Below are positions 15,669-23,966 of a DNA stretch of 64,000 bases, piece by piece; the stretch's first letter is position 1; each line of letters begins with the position of its first letter. Source of the DNA: Chelatococcus sp. YT9 (GTDB taxonomy: Bacteria > Pseudomonadota > Alphaproteobacteria > Rhizobiales > Beijerinckiaceae); NCBI RefSeq assembly GCF_018398315.1, contig NZ_JAHBRW010000001.1, forward strand, positions 3,666,501-3,730,500, given 5' to 3'. Made by a program: the position numbers and the translations under genes. The notes beneath the pieces are model-generated. The model saw only the letters and a program-made list of their open reading frames with translations, searched no databases and was not told where the DNA came from.

Positions 15669-17187
15669 ATCCCGCTCCGCGCCTCGGGCCGTATCTGGGT
15701 GCCCACAAGCGGCAACGCTTTCCTCGCTTCGGCTTTCGGTGTCTCACCAGCAGCTTGGTAGCCGCATCGCCGTTGATGTCGATGCCAAGGGTTTCCCTGG
15801 CCCGCTTGAGTACGGCCTGCCGGTTCTGGTGCCTGTGATCGAGTGCGATCCATTTTCCCAGAGCTTCGGCCTGAGCACTGGTGAGCGCAGGCTTGCCGGT
15901 TGGACGTTCGAGCGCGGCTTCAAGACCGTTGGCCGCGCCGCGATGAAGCCAGCGATAGATGGTTTTTATATCGACCCCGACGAGCGCCGCTACGGCTTCG
16001 ACCGACGCACCGTCTCTGAGTTCGGCCAGCGCCCGCAGTCTTTGCCGTCGATGCCTGTAGCGCTCCCGCCCGGCTTGTTCGCGCAGATCGGCGGCGACGA
16101 GCCCGTCAAGCCACGGCTTCCATGCACGCCGTCCCTGCGGCGATCTGGTCCGCGCGGCGGAGAGGATTACGCGCAAGCTGTCGCTGGTCAGTTCATCGAG
16201 GTCTGTGAAGGGAGCGAGAAGCCCTTCGAGGCGCGGCGTGCGGAGCGTGGCAATGGCCCTTGGCAGGCGGCGATCGAGATCGCCGAACAGCCAGGCCAAC
16301 AGCAAAAGGCCGCCGTAATTCTCTTTCCACGGGATGCGTTCCCACGCGCCCACGGCCATTCCCATATCGCTGCCGATGGCGGCGAAGAGGCGATCGCGCT
16401 GCCGTGGCGCCCAATGGTCGCGTTTGTTCTTCGGGCGCCTGGTCCAGACCATGGCGAGCAGCACGTCGGCGAGCGCCATGGCCGTGGGCCAGTCGAGCGC
16501 GCCGATGCCGGGAAGGATCACCGTCCCGCCGTGCTTGCCGGCGATGAGCGCGGCCTGCAAGGCGAGCACGGCAGGATGTGCCGGGGTTCCCTCCGCATCG
16601 GACAGCGTCGCATTGCAGCGCCCGCAGCGCAGGTCGATCGGCTCCGAGCCATTCAGCCCGCGCAACCTCAGCCTTGTGCCGCAGGAGGGGCATCGGCTGG
16701 TCAGCATCGTTCCGTGACGAGGGCATGCGCCCGTCCAGCCGAGCGTCCAGTTCAGCCGAAGGTGCGGACGCCGCGCCTCGGCGAGGCAGAGCGCGCAGAC
16801 ATCCATGCGGGCCAGGCGTTTTTTGCCCTCAGCACCGGCAGTCCAGCGCTTCGCGGCGAACCGGTCAGGATCGTCGTCGCCAGGCGCAGCAGCCCAGCCA
16901 TCCAGCGTCATTCCGGCCAGGTGATCGAGATCGAGGCCGGTCAGGCTGCCGATCCGCTCAAGGGTCACGGAGGCAGGCCGACGCCACCAGCCGGGGTTTT
17001 GCCGGACGTCGATGTGAAGCGCGTCGCGGCAGAAGACGCGCGGCGTCATGCCGAGAACGGCAGAGATCGCCGCCACCCAGGACAGCAGCGCCTCGCCTTC
17101 GACCGGGGCGACATGCCCCGGCAGGCCGATGCGGCCGGGAGCCGGCATCGGGGACGCCGACACCTCGAACAGATCAGACCACGACAC
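15640..17187 (-). CDS. tniQ: TniQ-family target-selection protein, 515 aa
   Basis: TniQ proteins link target recognition to the TniB/TnsC ATPase. The N-terminal 200 residues carry paired zinc-ribbon cysteines (CALCLAEARRPH, ACPRHGTMLTSRCPSCG, RCGRC), the hallmark of TniQ. The C-terminal part adds a helix-turn-helix (ELRDGASVEAVAALVGVDIK, TIYRWLHRG) and a basic tail, so this is longer than a minimal TniQ and may bind DNA by itself, as TnsD does. The GTG start at 17187 overlaps the end of tniB. The gene ends within the left transposon end. Confidence 0.88.
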   Translation of the reverse strand: MSWSDLFEVSASPMPAPGRIGLPGHVAPVEGEALLSWVAAISAVLGMTPRVFCRDALHIDVRQNPGWWRRPASVTLERIGSLTGLDLDHLAGMTLDGWAAAPGDDDPDRFAAKRWTAGAEGKKRLARMDVCALCLAEARRPHLRLNWTLGWTGACPRHGTMLTSRCPSCGTRLRLRGLNGSEPIDLRCGRCNATLSDAEGTPAHPAVLALQAALIAGKHGGTVILPGIGALDWPTAMALADVLLAMVWTRRPKNKRDHWAPRQRDRLFAAIGSDMGMAVGAWERIPWKENYGGLLLLAWLFGDLDRRLPRAIATLRTPRLEGLLAPFTDLDELTSDSLRVILSAARTRSPQGRRAWKPWLDGLVAADLREQAGRERYRHRRQRLRALAELRDGASVEAVAALVGVDIKTIYRWLHRGAANGLEAALERPTGKPALTSAQAEALGKWIALDHRHQNRQAVLKRARETLGIDINGDAATKLLVRHRKPKRGKRCRLWAPRYGPRRGAGSTHDPAPGS

Positions 17188-18070
17188 GACGACGCTCGGA
17201 GGGACGAATGAAGCCTGTATCCTCGATCATGCGCGTGGAGATCGCTTCCGCGCCGGTCTCCACCGCCCGCACCGCCGCCCGGATGACGACGGCGATCATC
17301 TCGCCGAGCACGCCTTCGGACGCCGAGAGAATGCGTCCGGCAAGCGCGGAATCGGCAAGATGGGACGGCTTGCGCAGCGGCAGCACGGCTTCCAGCGTGC
17401 TCAGCAGACGGCGATACTCGTCGTCGTCGCCCCACAATGGCAGCGGATGCGGCTCGAAGCGGTTGACGAGTTGGTCGTCGCTGCGGATCGCGCGCAGCGC
17501 CTCTGCCGTGCCGACGCCGACCAGCGGAATCCGCAACTCGTTGCCGAGCCAGCGCAGCAGGTTGAGCAGCCGGCGCTGCTGCATCGCCGAGCCGGACAAC
17601 ACGTTGTGCAACTCGTCGATCACCAGCATGCGCGCGCCCATCGCCTGCATGACACGGACCGCCGTGTCCTGCTTGGTGGCGATCCGGTCGCGCGGGCTGA
17701 ACGGCATTCCGAGCGCATGGAGGATGGCCCCGAAGAACCGGCCCTCGTCAGGACCGGGCGGCATCTGCACCTTCACGACGGGAAGGAGTGCCAGACCATC
17801 CTCGCTCTCGGCGGCGGCCGTTCCCGGATGCGCGCGCCGGAACTTCTCGACGATCATGGTCTTGCCGTTGTTCGTCGGTCCGACCAGCAGCAGGTTCGGC
17901 ATCCGCGTCCGCGTCGGAAAGCTCAGCAGGTCCTCCAGCGCCGCCAGGACGGCTTCCGCCCGTGCGTAGCCGATCCAGCGATCCGTGCGGATGCGCCGTA
18001 TCCGCGAACTGGCGTCCTCGTCGGCCAGGTGCCGGACAGACGGATGTAGATGCGCATAGCCACCGCTCAT
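17174..18070 (-). CDS. tniB: TniB/TnsC-type AAA+ transposition regulator, 298 aa
   Basis: An AAA+ ATPase with Walker A LLLVGPTNNGKTMIVEKF, Walker B MLVIDELHNVL and an NLLRWLGNELRIPLVGVGT sensor segment. In this family it forms filaments on DNA and connects TniQ to the transposase. The ATG at 18070 was chosen over 18076 because it forms an ATGA overlap with the tniA stop and sits seven bases from GGAGG, while the first ATG is too close. Confidence 0.93.
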   Translation of the reverse strand: MSGGYAHLHPSVRHLADEDASSRIRRIRTDRWIGYARAEAVLAALEDLLSFPTRTRMPNLLLVGPTNNGKTMIVEKFRRAHPGTAAAESEDGLALLPVVKVQMPPGPDEGRFFGAILHALGMPFSPRDRIATKQDTAVRVMQAMGARMLVIDELHNVLSGSAMQQRRLLNLLRWLGNELRIPLVGVGTAEALRAIRSDDQLVNRFEPHPLPLWGDDDEYRRLLSTLEAVLPLRKPSHLADSALAGRILSASEGVLGEMIAVVIRAAVRAVETGAEAISTRMIEDTGFIRPSERRRVVV

Positions 18071-19737
18071 TCCCATTCCTCCACCGGGAACATGCGTTCA
18101 TGCGGAGGAGTGTCAGCACCGATCTGCCGGAAGCGATCAGTCTCATCCGGCTCGACCGGGAGCAGATCGCCACGGGCTTCGGGAGCGACCCGCAGACGCC
18201 GTTCACGCTGGCGACGCGCTGCTTTGCTGGCACGGACCGCTCCATCCGCGATGGTGCGCATGGCCTCGATCGTGCGGAAGATCGCTTCCTCATCGACCAG
18301 CGACCGGCCTTCGTCCCGCAGCCGCTTCAACGCCAGGCGGTGCTCCCACAGGCTGATCGGCGGCCGCCGCAGGTCGCGGTAGCTGAGGTTGTAATAGGTG
18401 CCGTCGGGGCCGAGCAGATAAATCCGGCTGAGATCGCGCGGGTCATAGCGCACGATCATCTGCTCGGGATGGCCGATCCAGGTGCCCAGCACATCCGCCC
18501 AATAGGCGATGGAATGCAGCGCCACCCCGTCACGGCGAACCCGGCGACGCGCGATCGGCAGGAAGTCGATCAGGAAGCGGCGGGCATCGGTAACGGCAGT
18601 CGGCTCCCCGCGTCCCAGCGTCGTGCCGTCTCCGGCAATGCCGCGCTGCCACGCCGCCAACGGCGTGATGCCGAGGCCACGATGCAGATCGCGGTGATAA
18701 ACGCCGGCGATCGCGTATCCCAGCCAGCGCTCAACCTCGTCGAGCGTCATCGCTGCCGTCTTCTCGGGGTTGAGATCGCCCTTAGCCCGCACGTCGGAGA
18801 AGGTGGTGCCGGGCAGCAGATGGACCTTGCCCATCATCGTGCCGATCAGCCGCTCGATATGGCCGCCGTAATGCGGCGTGCGCACCGGCCTGTAGTCGAT
18901 GGCGATCCCATACTGCTCGCAGCCCCGCTTCAGCGCCTCGGACCGGAACTCCTTCGCGTTGTCGAGATGCAGGCGTTCGGGAATGCCACGCACAGGCCAT
19001 TCCGCATCGATGCCGCGCTCGGCCAGCCAGCTTTCCTTGGAGAGAGCGGCGTGCGTCAGGCACAGTGCCACGGAGGTTGCGGACGGCGGTTCCAGCGACA
19101 GGTGGAAGCCGGCCACGCATCGCGAACACACGTCGATCGCCAGCGTGAGCCAGGGCCGCTGGATCGGCGCGCGCGTCTCGCTGTCGACCACGATCACGTC
19201 GACCAGCGTGTGGTCGATCTGGATCAGCGACAGCGGCCAGTGGGCTTCCAGAGAACCGACCACGGGCAGATACCGCTCGCGAACGGCCTTGCGGCCCTCA
19301 CGCTTGGCGGCGACCTCACGGGCAGGACGCGCCTTCACGCGTGCGGTGATCGCCTTGCGGCTCGGAACCCGCAAGCCTTCCGCTTTGCAGCGCCGCCGCA
19401 CTTCTTCAGCCAGATCGGCAATCCTTGGCCGCTGGCGCGTCAGATAGACAGTGTCGATGACATCGCGGATGACGGCGTCCACATGCTCGTCGAGCAGCGA
19501 GATGCCGCGCTCGGGGCCACGCCGACGCGGCAGCAGGCTCGTCAGACGCGCATCGGCGAGATAGCGACGCAGCAGCGCATAGGCGTGCGTCGGACCGCAA
19601 CCAAGTTCGACCGCAGCCGCCACCACGTCGCCTCTGGTGCGCGCCGGGTTCTCCGCCAGACGGCGGATCACCGGCAGGCAGCGCCGCGCTTCGTCCCAGG
19701 CAGAGGCATCGACCATGGAGAGATCGGGCGCGCTCAT
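18067..19737 (-). CDS. tniA: TniA/TnsB-type DDE transposase, 556 aa
   Basis: A Mu/TniA-family transposase that cuts and joins the 3' ends. The DDE triad is visible: IQIDHTLVDV (first Asp), LHLDNAKEF (second Asp) and HYGGHIERLIG (Glu). The N-terminal 200 residues hold helix-turn-helix domains (GDVVAAAVELGCGPTHAYAL; RKAITARVKARP) for end binding, and the C-terminus a Mu-type beta barrel (PEQMIVRYDPRDLSRIYLLG). The ATG at 19737 overlaps the tnsA stop (ATGA). Length and residues indicate an active enzyme. Confidence 0.94.
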   Translation of the reverse strand: MSAPDLSMVDASAWDEARRCLPVIRRLAENPARTRGDVVAAAVELGCGPTHAYALLRRYLADARLTSLLPRRRGPERGISLLDEHVDAVIRDVIDTVYLTRQRPRIADLAEEVRRRCKAEGLRVPSRKAITARVKARPAREVAAKREGRKAVRERYLPVVGSLEAHWPLSLIQIDHTLVDVIVVDSETRAPIQRPWLTLAIDVCSRCVAGFHLSLEPPSATSVALCLTHAALSKESWLAERGIDAEWPVRGIPERLHLDNAKEFRSEALKRGCEQYGIAIDYRPVRTPHYGGHIERLIGTMMGKVHLLPGTTFSDVRAKGDLNPEKTAAMTLDEVERWLGYAIAGVYHRDLHRGLGITPLAAWQRGIAGDGTTLGRGEPTAVTDARRFLIDFLPIARRRVRRDGVALHSIAYWADVLGTWIGHPEQMIVRYDPRDLSRIYLLGPDGTYYNLSYRDLRRPPISLWEHRLALKRLRDEGRSLVDEEAIFRTIEAMRTIADGAVRASKAARRQRERRLRVAPEARGDLLPVEPDETDRFRQIGADTPPHERMFPVEEWE

Positions 19738-20357
19738 CGCGACATCACCCGTGTCTGCGCCGTGATCGGTGCGGCCAGATCGACGACAAGCGCACCCCGC
19801 GCGATCAATCGCCACACTACGGCAAGTCCTGCTTCACGCGAGGCGGGCAGCATACCGACCAGATCGGCGAAGCTCACCGCATTGTCGCGCACATGGGCAA
19901 GCGCACGTTCCGCCAGCGCCGTGTCGATCGGCGCAGTCCTGAGCGGCAGCAATCGCTTCGCCGCATCGAGTTGCGGTCCGCGAACGCCGCGCTCGGTCGC
20001 GATGCGGAAACGTGCTCCGTTGCTGCCCGCCCATGATCGGGCGGCGGCGAAGGCAGGCCGAAAGCGCCTCCAGCCCGCGCGCAGATCAGCCCGGTACTTG
20101 ATCTCGACGATCTCGCAACGGCCATCGCTCCAATCCACGCGAAAGTCCGGCGTGTACCGCCGCTGGCGACCCTCATGCTCGAATCGGATCGTTGCCGGCT
20201 GGGCCGTCACCACCGCGCTCGCATCCATGAAACTCGCGAGCGTCACGAAGTCCCGCTCCAGCGAACTCTCATGCTCCGCCACGCCCGTTTCCAAGGGCTG
20301 GAAGCCGATCACATGCGACCGATGGCTCAGCGGAATGCGCCGCAAATGCACCTCCAT
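19734..20357 (-). CDS. tnsA: TnsA-type 5'-end endonuclease, 207 aa
   Basis: A TnsA endonuclease, the Tn7 subunit that cuts the 5' strands so that the element leaves the donor by cut-and-paste. The restriction-enzyme-like core is visible as ESSLERDFVTLASF, RRYTPDFRVDW and EIVEIKYRADL (acidic residues and catalytic Lys), followed by a winged-helix C-terminal part. The start at 20357 gives the usual early LRRIPLSHRSHVIGF segment. A longer frame reaches 20423 but would run through the transposase sites of the right end. TnsA is absent from classical Tn5053/Tn402 elements, which rely on a resolvase instead; none is present here. Confidence 0.85.
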   Translation of the reverse strand: MEVHLRRIPLSHRSHVIGFQPLETGVAEHESSLERDFVTLASFMDASAVVTAQPATIRFEHEGRQRRYTPDFRVDWSDGRCEIVEIKYRADLRAGWRRFRPAFAAARSWAGSNGARFRIATERGVRGPQLDAAKRLLPLRTAPIDTALAERALAHVRDNAVSFADLVGMLPASREAGLAVVWRLIARGALVVDLAAPITAQTRVMSR

Positions 20358-20494
20358 TTGCGAAACGAGTCGGTACGCAAACCTAGCACATTTTGGGGTC
20401 AGTTCACAAACATGGAACCACATCTATGCGCGCAAGCCATTGTTCGGACTCACGTCCGCTCTCACGCCGATTCACGAAACCTGGAAAAACGACA
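20354..20494 (-). repeat. Right transposon end with repeated transposase sites
   Basis: Read inward on the minus strand from TGTCG: CCAGGTTTCGTGAATC (20484-20469), CCATGTTTGTGAACTG (20415-20400), GCTAGGTTTGCGTACC (20387-20372) and CTCGTTTCGCAAATG (20368-20354). The spacing is wide near the tip and tight inside, unlike the left end, as is usual in Tn7 relatives. Confidence 0.7.
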
Positions 20495-20499
20495 ACCTC
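20495..20499 (+). repeat. Target-site duplication ACCTC, right copy
   Basis: The five bases directly after the transposon end CGACA, identical to 15565-15569. Confidence 0.9.
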
Positions 20500-20631
20500 A
20501 TCGCCCGCACCGGCCAGGCGCTCAGAGCAACGGCGAACCGGCGGCCGCCAACGCCATCCGATCACACATCAGAAATCGGCTTCGACACCATGCGTCCGCC
20601 GCGCGGTGAGCGTGAGGACGGTCAGCGATGA
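20500..20631 (+). pseudogene. Detached 3' end of the replication initiator gene
   Basis: Forty-three codons beginning IARTGQALRATANRRPPTPS and ending EREDGQR, then TGA. They continue the rep reading frame exactly when the transposon and one ACCTC copy are removed. The TGA (20629-20631) overlaps the parA ATG (20628-20630), recovering the original ATGA translational coupling of rep and parA. The segment now has no start of its own. Confidence 0.85.
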
Positions 20632-21281
20632 TCGTGGCTCTGCTCAACCAGAAGGGCGGTGTCGGCAAGACGACACTGGCGCTGCATCTCGCCGGAGAAT
20701 GGGCCGGAAGGGGGCAGAGGGTCACCTTGGTCGACGCCGATCCGCAAGGCTCGGCGCTCGACTGGTCTGAGCAGCGCGGCCATGAGGGCTTGCCGAGGCT
20801 GTTCGGTGTCATCGGCCTTGCTCGCGACACGCTGCACCGGGAAGCGCCGGAACTGTCCCGGCAGGCCGATCATGTCGTCATCGATGGGCCGCCGCGTGTC
20901 GCTGGCCTCATGCGATCCGCGCTGCTCGCCGCCGACCTGGTGCTGATCCCGGTGCAGCCTTCGCCCTTCGATGGCTGGGCTTCCGCCGAGATGCTGTCGC
21001 TCATCGCCGAAGCGCGCATTTACCGGCCCGATCTCGTCGCCCGCTTCGTTCTCAATCGCTGCGCGGCGCGCACCATCCTTGGCCGCGAAACCGCCGCTGC
21101 GCTCGCCGATCACGATCCTCCGGTGCTCGCGAGCCGGATCGGGCAGCGTGTCGCCTTCGCCAGCGCCGCCCAGACCGGCCGTCTCGTTCACGAATTGGAC
21201 GGCGCCACGTCCGCGGTCGATGAGATCGCAGCGCTGGTTGATGAAATCGAGCGGCTCCCGCGCACGCGGAGGGCGCCATGA
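20628..21281 (+). CDS. parA: ParA-family partition ATPase, 217 aa
   Basis: A short ParA/MinD-type ATPase with the deviant Walker A LNQKGGVGKTTLALHLA, Walker A' LVDADPQGSA and Walker B HVVIDGPPR. It lacks the long N-terminal DNA-binding region of large ParA proteins and resembles VirC1-like ATPases next to conjugation genes. It may segregate the excised ICE or bring the relaxosome to the transfer channel. It originally overlapped rep, and it overlaps the next gene (ATGA at 21278). Since the transposon separates it from rep, expression must now start within or after the transposon end. Confidence 0.93.
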   Translation: MIVALLNQKGGVGKTTLALHLAGEWAGRGQRVTLVDADPQGSALDWSEQRGHEGLPRLFGVIGLARDTLHREAPELSRQADHVVIDGPPRVAGLMRSALLAADLVLIPVQPSPFDGWASAEMLSLIAEARIYRPDLVARFVLNRCAARTILGRETAAALADHDPPVLASRIGQRVAFASAAQTGRLVHELDGATSAVDEIAALVDEIERLPRTRRAP

Positions 21282-21532
21282 GCACCCGAGCGCCCAGGAG
21301 CGGCTTTGCCCGCCGGCCGGCAGATCCCGAAACCTGGGTGAGAGCCGCAAAAGAGCAGCCGGTCGGTCGGGCGGACGGCGCTGCGAACACGGCGCGGCTC
21401 ACCATCGATGTGACGCCGGCGCAGCGCGGCCGCATCAAGATCGCGGCCTTTGAGCGCGGCATGACCGTCGCCGATATGCTCCGCACGCTACTGGAGCGTG
21501 AATTTCCACCTGCCGGGGGTGATAGCCAGTGA
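21278..21532 (+). CDS. Small ParA partner (ribbon-helix-helix-like), 84 aa
   Basis: An 84-residue basic protein overlapping parA by four bases. Residues about 38-75 (ARLTIDVTPAQRGRIKIAAF, ERGMTVADMLRTLLEREF) fit a ribbon-helix-helix DNA-binding fold, preceded by a flexible basic arm. Small proteins of this type act as centromere-binding partners of short ParA ATPases. Its stop overlaps the next gene's GTG start. Confidence 0.75.
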   Translation: MSTRAPRSGFARRPADPETWVRAAKEQPVGRADGAANTARLTIDVTPAQRGRIKIAAFERGMTVADMLRTLLEREFPPAGGDSQ

Positions 21533-22050
21533 CCGGCTTGGCGGGACATCGAAGGCCGGTGGTCGAGGGCGCGCGCTCCTCACCGGCTACGGCCCTGACC
21601 GAGGTGGAGCTGATCTGGATCGAGAAGTCGATCGAATATTGGGTGCGGTTCGGGAATCCGGTTCAGGAGCGTGTTATCGACCGCAGGCGCCGTGTCCTCG
21701 GCTTTCCTCCCGGGAGCCTTTTCGCCTTCGTGCGCTGGACGGCGAATGACTACGGCACCGTCGTCTCCCATCTCGACATCCTGCACGCAGTCGCGCCGCA
21801 CGAAGCCTACCAGACCGTTCCCGCTGTCACGCCGGGCGGCGAGCTTCTGCTGACGGCCTCTGGCTGGCCGAAAGTCGAGCGCGCGCTGCAGCTCATCGAT
21901 GCGATCGAGGCGCGCGGCATCGACGGGGCCGATGTCGCGCCCGATCACTGGCGCCACATGCATAACCGACTGGCGGCCGGGGAAAGTCCCCGCGTTTACA
22001 CACGCGCGCAGCATCGCGCCTGGATCAAGCGGCGGAGCATTTGCCCATGA
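21529..22050 (+). CDS. DUF2840 protein, 173 aa
   Basis: A DUF2840 protein (LTEVELIWIEKSIEYWVRFG; VLGFPPGSLFAFVRWTANDYG; ALQLIDAIEARGIDGADVAPDHW). The family is found almost only between parA and traF in Trb-type ICEs and plasmids of alphaproteobacteria, so a role in transfer is likely but undefined. The GTG start overlaps the preceding stop (GTGA), and its stop overlaps traF (ATGA): one tightly coupled operon. Confidence 0.87.
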   Translation: MTGLAGHRRPVVEGARSSPATALTEVELIWIEKSIEYWVRFGNPVQERVIDRRRRVLGFPPGSLFAFVRWTANDYGTVVSHLDILHAVAPHEAYQTVPAVTPGGELLLTASGWPKVERALQLIDAIEARGIDGADVAPDHWRHMHNRLAAGESPRVYTRAQHRAWIKRRSICP

Positions 22051-22592
22051 CCCGGCGCGCCATTTTCGCCTCCGCTCTGGTTTCGGTCGGGCTGGTCATA
22101 GCCCCGGTGCTCACCGGGCACGGTCCGCGCTTCATCTGGAACGCCTCGGCCAGTGCGCCCATTGGCCTCTACGCCGTCGAGCCGGCCGACCCTATCGAAG
22201 TCACCGATCTGGTCGCAGTCCGGCCGCCAGACGCGCTGGCCGAGCTACTTGAAGCGCGCCGCTACCTTCCGCGCGGCGTGCCACTGATCAAGCGCGTCCT
22301 GGCGCTCCACGGCACGCGAGTCTGCCGCCGTGGCACGGCCATTACCGCCTACGACCACCTTTATGGCCATGCCCGTGAGCGCGACCGGATGGGCCGCGAC
22401 CTGCCCTCCTGGCAGGGCTGCCGCGTGATCGCCAAACGCGATGTGTTCCTGATGAACTGGGACGCCGCCGACAGTTTCGATGGCCGCTATTTCGGGCCGC
22501 TTCCGCTTTCTGCCGTCACCGCCCGCGTCGTGCCGATCTGGACCGATGCGAATGGTGACGGCCGCTTCGAATGGCAGGCGTCGGCGCGGTGA
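22047..22592 (+). CDS. traF: TraF-type S26 signal peptidase, 181 aa
   Basis: A membrane-anchored serine peptidase of the S26 family. In RP4, TraF matures and circularises the TrbC pilin, and the trbC gene downstream supplies that substrate here. Residues 5-25 are a membrane anchor. SASAPIGLY contains the catalytic Ser and GVPLIKRVLALHG the catalytic Lys. The length is usual for TraF. The ATG at 22047 overlaps the DUF2840 stop. Confidence 0.9.
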   Translation: MTRRAIFASALVSVGLVIAPVLTGHGPRFIWNASASAPIGLYAVEPADPIEVTDLVAVRPPDALAELLEARRYLPRGVPLIKRVLALHGTRVCRRGTAITAYDHLYGHARERDRMGRDLPSWQGCRVIAKRDVFLMNWDAADSFDGRYFGPLPLSAVTARVVPIWTDANGDGRFEWQASAR

Positions 22593-22659
22593 ACGCCTGT
22601 CCGCGGGCGGGCGCAATGTCCGCCCGATCGTCTTCACCGCTTGAGGAAAGGAAACCGCC

Positions 22660-22998
22660 ATGCCGCAGATCGGTGAATTTACCAGGCACAAGACAGGCTT
22701 TGCCGGGCGCATCCAGACGCTCACGCTCGACCGGGAGATCGTCATCGTCGCGGTGGATCCGGCCAATGTCGAAAACGCCCCCGACCATCGCGTCCACCTC
22801 GGCGAAGATGACACCGGCCCCGAGATCGGGGCAGCCTGGACCCGCACTGGCGAGAAGGCCGGAGAATATCTCTCCGTGCTGATCGACGATCCGGCATTGC
22901 CGTATCAGATCCGTGCCGCGCTGTTCCAGAACGGCGCTGATGCGGCGTCCTGGTCGCTGCACTGGAACCGGCCGCCCAAACGCGATGCAAAGGACTGA
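22660..22998 (+). CDS. DUF736 protein within the transfer cluster, 112 aa
   Basis: The second DUF736 protein of the window (MPQIGEFTRHKTGFAGRIQT; GPEIGAAWTRTGEKAGEYLS). It is clearly diverged from the copy at 10309 rather than a recent duplicate. GAGGAAAGGAAA at 22643-22654 supplies the ribosome binding site. Position between traF and the lytic transglycosylase is conserved in this ICE type; function unknown. Confidence 0.9.
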   Translation: MPQIGEFTRHKTGFAGRIQTLTLDREIVIVAVDPANVENAPDHRVHLGEDDTGPEIGAAWTRTGEKAGEYLSVLIDDPALPYQIRAALFQNGADAASWSLHWNRPPKRDAKD

Positions 22999-23001
22999 GC
23001 C

Positions 23002-23772
23002 ATGCCGCGTTGTCGCCTCGGTCACTCCGTTGCGATCGGGCGTCATCGCGCCGCCCGATCCATTGCCTTCCTTCTCCTTACCGGCCTGTTCTACAGCCCG
23101 GTCGGCGTCGCGGCGCAGGCGCAACCGAGTCTGCTCGCACCGCGCCTCCTGCACGATGCACATGCCGACCATATTGCCGAAGCTTCGCAGCGTTTCGGCA
23201 TTCCTGAGTTCTGGATCGATGCGGTCCTGCAGGCCGAAAGCGCGGGCGATCGCCGCGCCATATCCTCGGCCGGGGCGATGGGCCTGATGCAGATCATGCC
23301 TGCCACCTGGTCGGCGCTGCGGCAGCGCCATGGCCTGGGCCGCGATCCTTATGATCCGCGCGACAATATCCTCGCGGGCGCGGCCTATTTGCGCGCGATG
23401 TTCGATCGCTATGGCAATGTCGCGGCGATGCTGGCGGCTTATAATGCCGGGCCGGGTCGCTACGATGAATACCTTTCAGCGGGCCGCATTCTGCCCGCCG
23501 AAACGCGCGCCTATGTCGCCAAGCTCGCCCCAATCCTGGGCAATGCGGCGCCGTCTCGCGGCGCTTCCATTCCCGCTGCGCTGCCGCTCGATTGGCGCGA
23601 GGCGCCGCTCTTTGTTGCGCGCAGCGGCAACCGATCGAGCGTTATCCGCGACGCGGCGTCTGTGCAGGCCAATGACACCCGCACCCCCGTTCCGGATGCG
23701 GCCGGCGCACCCGACCGGCGACAGCACGAGGCCATTTTTGTCACTCCAGCCGATAGCGGTGCCGCGCCATGA
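23002..23772 (+). CDS. Lytic transglycosylase (VirB1-like), 256 aa
   Basis: A secreted SLT-family lytic transglycosylase that opens peptidoglycan locally for assembly of the conjugation channel. The signal peptide covers about residues 1-38 (AARSIAFLLLTGLFYSPVGVAA). The SLT domain has the catalytic Glu in DAVLQAESAGDRRAIS, then SSAGAMGLMQIMPATW and AMLAAYNAGPGRYDEYL. The C-terminal 80 residues are low in structure. It starts four bases after the DUF736 stop. Confidence 0.93.
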   Translation: MPRCRLGHSVAIGRHRAARSIAFLLLTGLFYSPVGVAAQAQPSLLAPRLLHDAHADHIAEASQRFGIPEFWIDAVLQAESAGDRRAISSAGAMGLMQIMPATWSALRQRHGLGRDPYDPRDNILAGAAYLRAMFDRYGNVAAMLAAYNAGPGRYDEYLSAGRILPAETRAYVAKLAPILGNAAPSRGASIPAALPLDWREAPLFVARSGNRSSVIRDAASVQANDTRTPVPDAAGAPDRRQHEAIFVTPADSGAAP

Positions 23773-23933
23773 AGCGGATTTCACTCGATCGCACGGCATC
23801 GTGGGCCAGCGTGCCATGGCGTGCTGGCTGGCAGGGGAGGACCGCAACAACCGACCGATGGCAGGATAAAAGGCCGCACATTGTCGGCCAGACGGTCGGT
23901 TGTTTTTGCTCAGGATTTTCTGCGATTCCGCAC

Positions 23934-23966
23934 CTTGTGGCGCAAGGGCGCAATGTGCGCGCAAGG
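23934..23966 (+). other. Candidate origin of transfer (oriT)
   Basis: The 243 bp before the relaxase gene hold the sequence GCGCAAGGGCGCAAT (within 23940-23954) embedded in imperfect repeats of GCGCAAGG. The core GGGCGCA, read on the other strand as TGCGCCC, is shared with the nick regions of RSF1010- and Ti-plasmid-type oriTs. Location beside the relaxase gene agrees. The nick position is not determined. Confidence 0.4.

Larger units (their letters stand above)
15570..20494 (-). mobile_element. Tn7/Tn5053-like transposon (tnsA-tniA-tniB-tniQ), 4,925 bp
   Basis: A complete element delimited by inverted ends TGTCG (15570-15574) and CGACA (20490-20494). Both ends continue with five variable bases and then the same 16-base site, CCAGGTTTCGCGAACC on the left and CCAGGTTTCGTGAATC on the right (read inward). 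It is flanked by the 5-bp duplication ACCTC, the length typical of Tn7, Mu and Tn5053 relatives. Its four genes fill it end to end on the minus strand with no cargo. It lies inside the replication initiator gene, and removing it with one ACCTC copy restores that reading frame exactly. Intact ends, intact catalytic residues and a clean duplication indicate a recent insertion. Confidence 0.95.

Noticed and set aside
15661-17211. 516-aa open frame on the plus strand
   Set aside because: Antisense shadow of tniQ caused by high GC.
17788-20631. 947-aa open frame on the plus strand
   Set aside because: Antisense of tniB, tniA and tnsA. Only its last 43 codons are meaningful, as the detached end of rep.
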